Below are positions 8,613 through 17,164 of a stretch of DNA of 64,000 bases, piece by piece. How positions within the stretch are numbered: position 1 is the first letter of the stretch; each line of letters begins with the position of its first letter. The stretch is from Streptomyces longhuiensis (lineage in GTDB: Bacteria > Actinomycetota > Actinomycetes > Streptomycetales > Streptomycetaceae), in NCBI RefSeq assembly GCF_020616555.1, contig NZ_CP085173.1, positions 1,674,001 through 1,738,000 of the forward strand, written 5' to 3'. A program made the translations under genes and the position numbers. The notes beneath the pieces were generated by a model. It saw nothing but the letters and a program-made list of their open reading frames with translations, did no database searches and was not told the origin of the DNA.

Positions 8613-10651
8613 GTGGTCACGAGGGGGCTGTCGGCCACCGGAGGAGTCTGTCCGGGGGCGTCCGGCGAGGCGTCGATCTGGGCACACAACCCTGCCACCG
8701 CCGTCGCGACCTCGCGCAGCCGGCCAGGGGCGATGTTCGCGAGGAGAGCTTCGCGTTCTTCTCGCCCGCGCGGCATGAGGGCCTTGAACATCTTGGCCTG
8801 CGCCGGCGTCAGACGCAGAGTCGACACCTCTGCCTCACTTGCGCGATATACGACCACGACCGTCGGACGGCTCAGCTCCGGCTTCCAGGTGATTTCGCGC
8901 GGGTCGGAGATCATCGTGACGACGTCGACATCGAAGTCCGAGATCAGGAAATGTGGCTTTTCCTCCACGGTGGCGGGCCGCCGGTATACGTTGACGAGCT
9001 CTTCCTCGACCTCGTCTCCCCGGAACTCCGCAAGCATCGAGTCGTATGCGAACAGCGCCCTGGCGGCTTGCGCATGCACGCCCTCCATGTGGGCCAGAAT
9101 CTCAGCGAGCGCTTCCTCGATGGGCATTGCGGCCCGTTCGAGCAGTGCGTCGATGAATTCAACGTACGTGTGTCCCGCACCCTGCTTGAGGAATCGCAGC
9201 AGGTGGTAATAGCGGCGCGTGAAATACCGTGAAAGGCGCAACACGTCCTGGTAGTACTCGTAGTCCCGATTCCCGCTGCGAATGAAGGTGAATCCGGTGA
9301 AGGTCGCCAGATCGTCCTTGATGAGCGCGCGGACGTCCGATGGGAGGAAGGTGCCCATGACGTCGAGTCCGCTGTCGAGTGGTTCGAGTTCGGCCCGGTA
9401 CTCATCCGTGATCTCAGCGCCGGGAAGCGGCTGAAGCACACTGAGGTCGCTGTTGACGGCGCCGTAGGCGATCGCGTCGAAGACGACCTCCAGCGCCTTC
9501 TCGAGGTCTTCGGCGCTTTCGTCCGGATATCCCACGATCGTGTTCGTCTCGAACTGGATGCCGACTTCCTTGGCGGACCGGAAGAACTCGTAGGTCCGCT
9601 TCGTGGAGGGCATCTTCAGCATGGCTTTGAGGATCTTCTCCGACCCTGCGTCCGTGCCGCAGAAGATGTTGAAGCATCCCGCGTCGGCCATGCGCCGCAG
9701 AAGGGACGGGTTGACATTGTCCGGTCGGACCGCGCAGCCCCACTCGAACATGTCGTTGTGCTCGGAGAAGTAGGACACGAACTCGTCCAGATACGTGCGC
9801 TTGTTGGCGAAGTTGTCGTGCAGGAAGTTGAACTGGGTCACCCCGTACGTGCGGTGCAGGAAGCGAAGCTCTTCGAGGATGACCGCGGGATCCTTGATCC
9901 GGAAGTCGCGGTCCCAGAACGTCGACGTCATGCAGAACTTGCACGAGTAGGTACACCCGGAGCCGATGTGCACGTCGAAGATGTGCGGGGTCGACAGCCG
10001 GATGTAGTCGCCCATCGGGACGGCGTCGTACGCGGGCATCGGCACGAGGTTCAGGTTCGTGGTCGGTTGAGGCCCGCTGGACACGGCCTGGCCGTTCTTG
10101 CACGACCAGAAGCCGCGTACCTCGGTGGGATCGGCCCCGTCGGCAATGGCATCCGCGAGGGCGGTGATCGCGAGCTCTCCCTCGCCGCGGCACACGAAGT
10201 CGACGCAGTCGGCGAAGCGCGGGAGGGCATCGGGGAAGACACCGAACGTCCCGGGTCCGCCGAGAACCACCGTGACATCGGGCCGCAGCCGCTTGACCTC
10301 ACGCCCGATGAGAAGGCATGCCGGGAGGGTGTCCGCGAGACAGGTGAGGCCGAGGATGTCGGGATCGGCGGCGAGGAAGCGAGCGCAGGTCCGGTCGAGC
10401 CAGTCAGCATCACCGGGCTCGAAGGCACCGATCCGGTGCTCGTACTCCAGGTCGACGACGACGGTGGGATGACCATGCGCCATCAATGGTGAGGCAATGC
10501 AGAGCAGTCCGAGAGGAACGAAGAACGGAGAATTGACATCGGAATTGATCAAGGGCCGGCCGAGCGTCACACGAGCATGCCGCGTGGACGACCGAACCGG
10601 CACCTGGCCCTCCCCAGCGAACGAGAGGGCCAGTCGCTTCTGGGTCGGCAT
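8609..10651 (-). CDS. B12-binding-type radical SAM enzyme
   Basis: A 680-residue radical SAM protein. Residues 35-185 form a cobalamin-binding-like Rossmann domain (PFFVPLGLLCIAS at the start, VVLGGPGTFGVFP at 128-140). The radical SAM core follows, with the cluster motif C233-x3-C237-x2-C240 in GSGCTYSCKFC, and FNFLHDNFANKR later in the barrel. A C-terminal extension of about 250 residues is rich in aromatic and acidic residues. Many family members methylate unactivated carbons; others do not use the cobalamin, so the reaction is open. It starts 9 bases after the precursor-like gene ends and is coupled to the SBP-like gene downstream. No strong ribosome binding site precedes the ATG at 10651, which fits coupling to the peptide gene. 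Confidence 0.85.
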   Translation of the reverse strand: MPTQKRLALSFAGEGQVPVRSSTRHARVTLGRPLINSDVNSPFFVPLGLLCIASPLMAHGHPTVVVDLEYEHRIGAFEPGDADWLDRTCARFLAADPDILGLTCLADTLPACLLIGREVKRLRPDVTVVLGGPGTFGVFPDALPRFADCVDFVCRGEGELAITALADAIADGADPTEVRGFWSCKNGQAVSSGPQPTTNLNLVPMPAYDAVPMGDYIRLSTPHIFDVHIGSGCTYSCKFCMTSTFWDRDFRIKDPAVILEELRFLHRTYGVTQFNFLHDNFANKRTYLDEFVSYFSEHNDMFEWGCAVRPDNVNPSLLRRMADAGCFNIFCGTDAGSEKILKAMLKMPSTKRTYEFFRSAKEVGIQFETNTIVGYPDESAEDLEKALEVVFDAIAYGAVNSDLSVLQPLPGAEITDEYRAELEPLDSGLDVMGTFLPSDVRALIKDDLATFTGFTFIRSGNRDYEYYQDVLRLSRYFTRRYYHLLRFLKQGAGHTYVEFIDALLERAAMPIEEALAEILAHMEGVHAQAARALFAYDSMLAEFRGDEVEEELVNVYRRPATVEEKPHFLISDFDVDVVTMISDPREITWKPELSRPTVVVVYRASEAEVSTLRLTPAQAKMFKALMPRGREEREALLANIAPGRLREVATAVAGLCAQIDASPDAPGQTPPVADSPLVTT

Positions 10652-10660
10652 CAGATGCGA

Positions 10661-10822
10661 TCAGCAGCGCCGCGCAACGATGGCACCCAAAGTAGCCGAT
10701 GACAGGGCGATCAACTCGACGTCATCGTCAAGGTCAAGACCTTCCTCGTCGGTGAAGAGAACCATGTCCGGTTCCGCCTCATCCATCGCGGTCACCGAAC
10801 GCTCAGTCACTGCCTGCGCCAT
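10661..10822 (-). CDS. Candidate RiPP precursor peptide (53 residues)
   Basis: Short leftward gene directly upstream of the B12 radical SAM gene. The product begins MAQAVTERSVTAMDEAEPDM, has an acidic leader-like stretch (FTDEEGLDLDDDVEL, residues 23-37), then a small hydrophobic C-terminal part (IALSSATLGAIVARRC, 38-53) ending in Cys53. The ribosome binding site GAGAGG is ideal, 6 nt before the ATG, and a promoter-like pair lies at 10862-10890. Acidic leader, small/hydrophobic core, position first in an operon with maturation enzymes, and an RRE-like domain in the cluster all fit a RiPP precursor. The core boundary is not visible; no double-glycine motif is present. Third-position GC (about 70%) is lower than in the neighbouring core genome. 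Confidence 0.72.
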   Translation of the reverse strand: MAQAVTERSVTAMDEAEPDMVLFTDEEGLDLDDDVELIALSSATLGAIVARRC

Positions 10823-10861
10823 TTTTGACCTCTCTTTACCTTGACCGGCTCCAACATCCTT

Positions 10862-10890
10862 ATCTCATACAGTTGTTGGCGTCCCGTCAA
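10862..10890 (-). promoter_or_regulatory. Putative promoter of the leftward RiPP operon
   Basis: On the minus strand TTGACG (10890-10885) and TGAGAT (10867-10862) are separated by 17 bases, close to the housekeeping sigma consensus. Transcription would start about 30 bases before the precursor-like ATG at 10822. No operator-like repeat is evident next to it and no regulator gene lies in the cluster. Confidence 0.5.
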
Positions 10891-11831
10891 TGGGGAGTGC
10901 ATACGTTTACCGGTGCCACACCTGATCCCGGATCCATCGGCCGATGTACGGCAGTGATGTTGCCGGGAATGAGGAAGTGCCCTGTGGCCTGCGACGATGG
11001 GGAGTTCTTCAGTCCTTCGGCACGCAAGATCACGAGGGCACTTCCGAGATGCAATCTCCCCACGCCGCGGGCGGATCTCGGCGCGGTTCCATGATCCGAA
11101 TCTGATCGCCTACGGGGGCCGGCCCGCCCTGCCGGTGGAGACCTCTGCCTGAGTGGCGGACACGATGACACCGGGTCTGCTTGATCCGGAGGGAGCGAGA
11201 AGACCACCGATGGCCAATCGATCCCGCTTTTCCCGCAGTTGTCAGCGCTGCAGGTCGTGAATGTCCTGGTCGGGGCGCCCGTCGCCCCAGGGGGACGTAG
11301 TACTTACCCGCTCCGGGCGGGGCATTTCGTGGGACAGGAACTGCTGACGGCCCGTGCGGTTCCGGCAGAGGCTCGCATACACAAACTGCCGCATCGCGTA
11401 CGTGCCCCGATGTCCGATGACCGACGGATGCCAGGCCTTCCCGCCTCTTGTAGGGCTTGATCAAGTCTGGGTACGCTGCTGCCGGTTCGGAGCAGTGCCA
11501 ATCGGAGAGGTCGCCGTTTGATGCTGCTCGCCTTCCGCGGACAAGGGCTGAACATGGATGGTTTCCCGCCATGTGGCGCACAAGATCAAGGCACCGGAAT
11601 CCGCAGGTCGCGGAAGCCGATACGGCGATCACTCCATTCAACGAGCCCAGTCATTCGGGGAATTCGACAGGTTCTGCCTGCCGGCAGTCATGAGGTTCCT
11701 TGAACTGAGGGATCGTCTCTCGACGAACACTCGGCCTACGGTTCCTGCATCAGCCTGGAGGGTGTGGGCTCCATCGGCCCCCACTCTTAATGTGTCTTCC
11801 GTTATGTCACATTCGGGACGGAGCTAGGATT
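10891..11831. other. Divergent intergenic region without a supported gene
   Basis: About 940 bases between the divergent arms of the RiPP cluster. The open frames here lack ribosome binding sites and coding bias. On the minus strand near 11240-11410 a stretch reads RQFVYASLCRNRTGRQQFLS, which looks like a piece of an old gene, but I cannot assign it. The region should hold the promoter of the rightward arm; none is clear. Confidence 0.4.
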
Positions 11832-13070
11832 GTGACGTCTTCGCAGGCCAACGTTCCTGATCTGGAATCCACGGCAGTCCCGTTCTTTCCGATTCCCAGG
11901 GCGCCTGGTTGTCCGCTGGATCCGGCACCTGAGCTCGCCGAGCTGCAGGAACGGGCGCCGCTGGTCCGAGTTCGGCTCTGGGACGACAGCACTCCGTGGC
12001 TGGTGACGAGGCACGCGGAGCAGTGCACGCTCCTGTCGGACCGCCGGGTCAGCGCGGACTGGATGCAGCCCGGCTACCCGTTCCACAGTCAGTTTCTGCG
12101 GGACCACCATGAAGAAGGCCAGTTCCTGACTGCCATGGAGGGCCCCGAGCATCTCCGGCTGCGCCGGATGATCGCCCGCCCGTTCACCCCCCGCAAGGTC
12201 GAGCAACTGCGGCCCACGGTCCGGCAAGTCGTCGACGACCACATCGATGCTCTGCTGGCCGGCCCGAACCCGGCGGATTTCGTGGCGGATTTCGCTCTGC
12301 CGATTCCGTCCATCACCATCTGCCACGTGCTCGGCGTCCCTTACGAGGACCACGACTTCTTCCAGCACGCCATCAGGACAATGACCGGCAGCGACGTCCC
12401 GGACGACGCCGTCAACAAGTCCCAAGGCGAGCTGTATCACTACCTGGCCAAACTGATCGGCCGCAAGCTCGCTGCCCCCGAAGACGACCTTCTGTCCCAG
12501 CTGGCCACCGAACGGCTGGCCACCGGCCAGCTGAACCGGCACCAGCTGGTGATGCTGGTCCTGTTCCTGCTGGTCTCAGGGCACGAGACCACGGCCAGCA
12601 TGATTGCGCTGGGCACGCTGGCCCTGCTGCAGCATCCCGACCAAATCACGGTGCTGAAGGACTCCGACGGCCCCGAGGTCGCCGCGGCCGTCGACGAACT
12701 GCTGCGGTACCTGACCACTGTTCAGCCAGGCCGTCGCCGCGTGGCCGTGGAGGACATCGAGATCGGCGGGCAGGTGATCCGCGCCGGCGAGGGTCTGATC
12801 CTCCCGGAGGAGATCGGCAACCGCGACGAAAGCGTGTTCCCCGGTGCCGGGGAACTGGACCTGCGCCGCGATGCCAGCCAGCAGCTCGCCTTCGGGTTCG
12901 GTGTGCACAAGTGCACCGGCCAACCGCTGGCCCGCCTGGAGCTCCAGGTCGTGTTCGCCGCCTTGTTCCGGCGCATTCCGACACTGGCCCTGGCCGCCGA
13001 CCTCGGCGACCTCCCGTTCATGGACGACGGGCTCGGGTACGGCGTCAGGAAGATGCCCGTGAGCTGGTGA
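11832..13070 (+). CDS. Cytochrome P450 of the RiPP cluster (first)
   Basis: Soluble bacterial P450 of 412 residues. The oxygen-activation helix reads VSGHETT (E252, T253, T254), the K-helix ELLR has E289 and R292, and the heme loop FGFGVHKCTG places the thiolate at Cys361. Overall it resembles the CYP105-like group. The motif normally reading AAANRD before the K' region is EEIGNRDE here. The GTG start is supported by GGAG 8 nt upstream. It opens the rightward arm, 33 bases before the second precursor-like gene, so oxidation of a peptide side chain is a reasonable inference. An electron donor gene is not present nearby. Confidence 0.88.
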   Translation: MTSSQANVPDLESTAVPFFPIPRAPGCPLDPAPELAELQERAPLVRVRLWDDSTPWLVTRHAEQCTLLSDRRVSADWMQPGYPFHSQFLRDHHEEGQFLTAMEGPEHLRLRRMIARPFTPRKVEQLRPTVRQVVDDHIDALLAGPNPADFVADFALPIPSITICHVLGVPYEDHDFFQHAIRTMTGSDVPDDAVNKSQGELYHYLAKLIGRKLAAPEDDLLSQLATERLATGQLNRHQLVMLVLFLLVSGHETTASMIALGTLALLQHPDQITVLKDSDGPEVAAAVDELLRYLTTVQPGRRRVAVEDIEIGGQVIRAGEGLILPEEIGNRDESVFPGAGELDLRRDASQQLAFGFGVHKCTGQPLARLELQVVFAALFRRIPTLALAADLGDLPFMDDGLGYGVRKMPVSW

Positions 13071-13103
13071 GTGAATGAGGTCGTGCCGGTGACAGGAGCC
13101 GGA

Positions 13104-13308
13104 GTGGAGTCGTTGCAGATCGGGCACGGCCGGTCGGAGCCGGGGCCGAGTCTCCCGGCGATGGAGGGTTTCCACCCGGCGATGGAGGGTTTCCAGGAGA
13201 TGCGCGCTACCGGTTCCAGCTCTTGGCACCTCCACCGTGGACGGCCGCGGCGCCGGCAACGGTTCCCGGAAGGTCGGTCCCATGTCCTGCACGAAGTTGG
13301 GACTGTAA
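13104..13308 (+). pseudogene. Second candidate RiPP precursor, apparently frameshifted
   Basis: The GTG at 13104 has AGGAG 5 nt upstream. The first frame (13104-13223) starts MESLQIGHGRSEPGPS, carries an exact 7-codon repeat (PAMEGF-H/Q) and ends ATGSSS; about 85% of codons end in G or C. From 13225 coding bias moves to the +1 frame, which reads GTSTVDGRGAGN, then GSRKVGPMSCTKLGL and stops at TAA 13306-13308, again about 85% GC at third positions. Dropping one T near 13221-13224 would join them into a 67-residue peptide with a Gly/Ser-rich middle and a Cys-containing end. Staying in the first frame gives a 90-residue product whose stop overlaps the MFS start (ATGA). The GTG region closely copies the start region of the radical SAM gene at 14670. 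A sequencing error or true mutation cannot be told apart. Confidence 0.5.
13154..13195 (+). repeat. Exact 21-bp tandem duplication in precursor-like gene
   Basis: Two perfect adjacent copies (13154-13174 and 13175-13195), each seven codons in the first frame of the candidate precursor, encoding PAMEGFH and the start of PAMEGFQ. In-frame duplication without frame loss is what one expects in translated sequence. Confidence 0.85.
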
Positions 13309-13372
13309 GTTCTGGTCGACGGCGGAGGCCCAACATCAACGATCACCGGAGTCACCAGGGGGATCCCGCAGT

Positions 13373-14644
13373 ATGACCACCACGGAGGCCCTTGACGGGT
13401 CGGCTGCAGTCGACGATGCAGCACGAAGCGTCGCGCGGCCGTTCTACGTATACGCCGTGCTCGCCAACTCGCTGTTCCAGCGTGGCGTATTCGTCCTCTT
13501 CCTTCAGCAGCGAGGCTTCTCAGCCGGGCAAGTGGCCCTCCTTCAGACTCTGATCTACCTGGTCAGCGGACTTGCGGAGCTGCCGACGGGAATCATCGCC
13601 GACCGGATCGGCAGGCGTGCCAGCATCGTGATCGGCCAGGTGCTGATAGCTGGATGCCTGCTCGGTCAGGTGTCGTCCTCCAACTACTGGGTGTTCCTGA
13701 CGCTGTTCATGCTTCAGGGCGTGGGCATGGCCTGTGTGTCCGGTTCGGACACCGCGCTGCTGTACGACCTGCTCGTGCGTCGTGGTGCAACGACCGGATA
13801 CGTCAAGATCAAGTCCCGGTTCACCATGCTCGGAACGGTCACCTCGGGAGTCGCCATCGTCCTCGGCGGCCAACTGCAGCGGTTCTCCTGGGGAATCGTC
13901 TACCTCGGTTCGGCGTCGTGTCTCATCCTGGCCGTGGTGGTGCTGATGTCACGGGTGCCCGAGATCCGCGGCGCGGACGCGGTGGACGAGCAGCGGGAGG
14001 GAGCGGAGAAGGGGCACAGTGACGCCACAGCATGGCGGGCACTGCTTCGGATCGCCACGCCCGCGCTCGTGACACTTGCCGTGGTGTCCGGACTGATGCA
14101 CGCGACCTTGACGCCGTACATCATCTTCACGCAGAAGACCCTCTCCGATCAGGGAGCGGGCACCGCATTGGTCAGCGTGGTCATCTCCGCGGGATTCTTC
14201 GTCGGCGGACTCGTTCCCCTGCTGTCGGACCGTGCGAACCGGCGCTTCGGGTATCGGATCGTCCTCCCGGTGTCACTCGTGATGCTCGCCGCGGCACTCG
14301 GCCTGAGCGGCTTCGGCCTTGTCTGGGTCACCATCGGCGCGTTCCTGGTCCTGGTCGGAATTCCCGAGATCACCGCGGTACTCGTGGACAACGTGCTCAA
14401 CGAGGCAGTGCCGTCGCGCCACCGGGCGAGCCTGCTGTCGATGATCGCATTCGTGGAGTCGGTGCTCATCGGCACCGGCTATCTCGTCGTCGGCACGCTC
14501 ATGGACGGGTTCGGCTCCAGTGTCGGCATGGCCATCTACGCCGCGGTTCCCCTGCTGGCATGTCTCCTGTGGCTCCCGGTGCTCTTCCGAGGCGCGCGGG
14601 TGACCACCGAGATCGAGAAGCCCGCCGACCAACAGGCATCCTGA
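13373..14644 (+). CDS. MFS transporter of the RiPP cluster
   Basis: Integral membrane protein of 423 residues with about 12 hydrophobic segments and the MFS loop 2-3 signature in GIIADRIGRRASIV. A charged cytoplasmic loop (EIRGADAVDEQREG) separates the two halves. Likely exports the cluster's product and may give self-resistance. The ATG at 13373 follows AGGGGG with 10 nt spacing, and it overlaps the stop of the 90-residue reading of the preceding small gene, suggesting coupling. The next gene starts 25 bases downstream. Confidence 0.88.
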   Translation: MTTTEALDGSAAVDDAARSVARPFYVYAVLANSLFQRGVFVLFLQQRGFSAGQVALLQTLIYLVSGLAELPTGIIADRIGRRASIVIGQVLIAGCLLGQVSSSNYWVFLTLFMLQGVGMACVSGSDTALLYDLLVRRGATTGYVKIKSRFTMLGTVTSGVAIVLGGQLQRFSWGIVYLGSASCLILAVVVLMSRVPEIRGADAVDEQREGAEKGHSDATAWRALLRIATPALVTLAVVSGLMHATLTPYIIFTQKTLSDQGAGTALVSVVISAGFFVGGLVPLLSDRANRRFGYRIVLPVSLVMLAAALGLSGFGLVWVTIGAFLVLVGIPEITAVLVDNVLNEAVPSRHRASLLSMIAFVESVLIGTGYLVVGTLMDGFGSSVGMAIYAAVPLLACLLWLPVLFRGARVTTEIEKPADQQAS

Positions 14645-14669
14645 AACAGGCTAACGATGAGGAGCCGAA

Positions 14670-16595
14670 GTGGAATTGATGCAGATCGGGCACAAACGAC
14701 CGATGCTGGATCTGAACCCGCCGGTCGTGCATGAGGATGCCCTTTCCGTTGCGTTGGTCTGCATGCCCTGGGCCGTGGTGGACATGCCCTCACTGGCGCT
14801 GAGCACGATCGCTCCGTTGTTCGAGCAGCGCGGAGAAGTCGAGAGGCTCGACGTCGTCTACGCCAATATTCGGTGGCTCGACTTCCTGGTCCGGGAAGTG
14901 GGCCTCGAGCGTGATCACTATGAACTGATCGTCGATGCCGAGGTGTTCGGGGTCGGCGAATGGGTCTTCTCCAGCTGTTTCCGCCCCGGTATCGACCCAC
15001 GCCACACGAGCTTCTATGACCTCGTGAGCGACAGTGAGCACGTTGACGCCTATGGTGCGATGTTCCGCGCGGCACCCGCCTTCATCGACGAGTTGGCCCG
15101 AGATCTCGTCACGTCAGGTGTCGACGTCCTGGGGTTGACGACGACGTTCGATCAGAACATTGCCTCGTTCGCGCTCGCCCACCGCGTCAAGGAGTTGTCC
15201 CCGAGCATCGTCACGATGCTCGGCGGGGCGAACTGCGATGGCGTTCAAGGTACGGCAGTCCACCGCGCTCGCGCGGAGTTCGACTACGTGATCCGGGGCG
15301 AGGCGGAGCGCTCGATCGCACCACTCATCGCCCACATCGCAGGACGTCGTAACGGCGACGAGAGCGGGCATGACGAATCGGTGCGTGCCGTGCCTGGCCT
15401 GTGCTGGCGATCCGACGTCGATGGAGCCTCGGTGAGCAACCCCATCGGACCGACACCTGTCTCCATGAACGCGGTGCCGGAGCCCGTCTACGATCACTAC
15501 TTCCGCGACTTGGGGAAGTCTCCGGCGGCTCGACTCATCGATGTCAAGATTCCTCTGGAGGCCAGCCGCGGATGCTGGTGGGGTGCGAAGCACCATTGCA
15601 CATTCTGCGGCTTGAACGGGTCGGCCATGGCCCATCGCGCAAAGCCTGCCGAACGCGTGCAAGCGGAGGCCAGCCGGGCTGTGCGTCGGCACAACGTGCT
15701 CGACCTGGTGTTCGCTGACAACATTTTGGCGCCCGACCATGTCGTTCGACTGACCACGGACATGGCGCTGCCCGCTGAATGGGACGTCCGGTTGTTCGCC
15801 GAGGTGAAGTCGAACCTCAACTTCAGTCAACTCGAGTCCCTCGCGCGCGCCGGTTTCACACAACTACAACCGGGTGTCGAGAGCCTCTGTACACCCATCC
15901 TGCGCATCATGCGCAAGGGGGTGACCGGGTGGCAGAACGTGCGTTTCCTGCGCGACTGTGCCACCTGCAGGATCTATCCATCGTGGAACATCCTCGTGGG
16001 TTTCCCCGGGGAGCATGACAGCGACTACACGGCGTTGATCGACGCGCTCCCCTCCCTCCATCACCTGCTGCCGCCCGCCGGGGTGTTCCCGATCAAACTG
16101 GAACGCTTCAGCCCGTACTTCGATGATCCAGAACTCGGTCTCCAGGTGCTCGGTCCCTCGCGCAACCTGGTGAGTGCTTACGAGGGGGTGGTGGATGCCC
16201 TCGATGACTTCGTCTACGTCTTCGATTCCGAGCCCGCCGGCATATCACCTGAGACGTATGAGCTGTTGCGCGAAGCGGTCGCGAACTGGAAGGCCAACGC
16301 ATCGACTTCTCGGCTGGTCGCTCTGCCGGCGCCGGACCACTCGCTCGTCGTCGTCGATGACCGGTCCACCTGGCCCTCCCGTGAGACGGTGCTTCACCCG
16401 GGTCTTGAGGCAGAGGCCTACCGTGCACTGGCCAAGGGAAAAACGCTGCCTGCACTCGCTTCCACGATGTCCTCGCTCGGGATTGCAGTTCCGGAAGGTC
16501 AGCTCGAAGAGCTCCTCAAGAATTGGATGGAGCTCGGAATCATTTTCCATGAGGATGCCACCTATTTGGCGCTGGCGACAGGATTGCGTTGGTGA
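14670..16595 (+). CDS. RiPP maturation radical SAM C-methyltransferase (B12-dependent)
   Basis: A 641-residue enzyme of the group annotated as RiPP maturation radical SAM proteins. The hallmark is the extended motif SRGCWWGAKHHCTFCGL, with C302-x7-C310-x2-C313 binding the 4Fe-4S cluster instead of Cx3Cx2C. Residues 110-215 form the cobalamin domain (VLGLTTTFDQN, TMLGGANCDG). The C-terminal 100 residues form a separate helical domain. Related enzymes transfer methyl groups from methylcobalamin to carbon atoms of precursor peptides. GAGGAG lies before the GTG start; the stop overlaps the next gene by 4 bases (GTGA). This gene is the strongest evidence that the cluster makes a RiPP. Confidence 0.9.
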   Translation: MELMQIGHKRPMLDLNPPVVHEDALSVALVCMPWAVVDMPSLALSTIAPLFEQRGEVERLDVVYANIRWLDFLVREVGLERDHYELIVDAEVFGVGEWVFSSCFRPGIDPRHTSFYDLVSDSEHVDAYGAMFRAAPAFIDELARDLVTSGVDVLGLTTTFDQNIASFALAHRVKELSPSIVTMLGGANCDGVQGTAVHRARAEFDYVIRGEAERSIAPLIAHIAGRRNGDESGHDESVRAVPGLCWRSDVDGASVSNPIGPTPVSMNAVPEPVYDHYFRDLGKSPAARLIDVKIPLEASRGCWWGAKHHCTFCGLNGSAMAHRAKPAERVQAEASRAVRRHNVLDLVFADNILAPDHVVRLTTDMALPAEWDVRLFAEVKSNLNFSQLESLARAGFTQLQPGVESLCTPILRIMRKGVTGWQNVRFLRDCATCRIYPSWNILVGFPGEHDSDYTALIDALPSLHHLLPPAGVFPIKLERFSPYFDDPELGLQVLGPSRNLVSAYEGVVDALDDFVYVFDSEPAGISPETYELLREAVANWKANASTSRLVALPAPDHSLVVVDDRSTWPSRETVLHPGLEAEAYRALAKGKTLPALASTMSSLGIAVPEGQLEELLKNWMELGIIFHEDATYLALATGLRW

Positions 16596-17164
16596 CGAAG
16601 CAGACAGCAGAGCGGCGGTCGAACCGGCGAAGGCTCTTCGCGCCAGTGAATTTCCACTCGATGCAGAGCAGGGAGAGTCTCGTCGCCCTGACCCGGTCGG
16701 GATACGCCGGGGTTCGGCTGGTGGGCCATTTCGCCTTGCCGGAGATGGGCGATCGCGAACTCGTCTCCTTGATCGCGCTGCTCCGCGACGCGCGCGGCGT
16801 TGGTCTACGGGTTTCGTGGAGCGGCGACTGTGGCGCCCTCGAGGTCGGGTGCCTTCGCCACCTCGACCCGCCACGGCAGTCGGACGGCACCTTTGCGTGG
16901 TCGGCGCAGCAAGGAGAATCCCTGGTCGTTCGGCGCGGTCCGACGTTCCTGGCCGTTGAGGACACACGCTACGGGGAGCGTCGCCGCATCGACATCGACC
17001 GCTCGGAACCGGCGGCAGCCGTTCTTGACGCATGTCGTTGGGGGCACACGATCACCCCCGTAGAAGCGGCCAGTCTGCGCGCTCTTGAATTGCACGACCT
17101 CGTCTTTCGTTCCGGCGACTACTGCGTGGGTATTGCCGTGAGGCAAGGAGTCTGGTGTGTCTGA
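16592..17164 (+). CDS. DUF5825-like protein, partner of RiPP radical SAM enzyme
   Basis: A 190-residue soluble protein with no signal peptide. As far as I recall, DUF5825 proteins are encoded next to RiPP-maturation radical SAM C-methyltransferases, and the segments FHSMQSRESLVALTRSGYAG and LEVGCLRHLDPP fit that family. Coupling through GTGA to the radical SAM gene and an 8-base overlap with the P450 behind it argue for a joint function. It could be a peptide-binding adaptor or accessory subunit; no catalytic motif is visible. Confidence 0.65.
   Translation: MTKQTAERRSNRRRLFAPVNFHSMQSRESLVALTRSGYAGVRLVGHFALPEMGDRELVSLIALLRDARGVGLRVSWSGDCGALEVGCLRHLDPPRQSDGTFAWSAQQGESLVVRRGPTFLAVEDTRYGERRRIDIDRSEPAAAVLDACRWGHTITPVEAASLRALELHDLVFRSGDYCVGIAVRQGVWCV

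Noticed and set aside
11030..11641. Minus-strand open frame of 203 codons in the divergent gap of the RiPP cluster
   Set aside because: No ribosome binding site, no third-position GC bias and no family pattern.
13223..13372. Extended N-terminus for the MFS transporter
   Set aside because: The added 50 residues are not hydrophobic or conserved-looking, and the ATG at 13373 has its own ribosome binding site.
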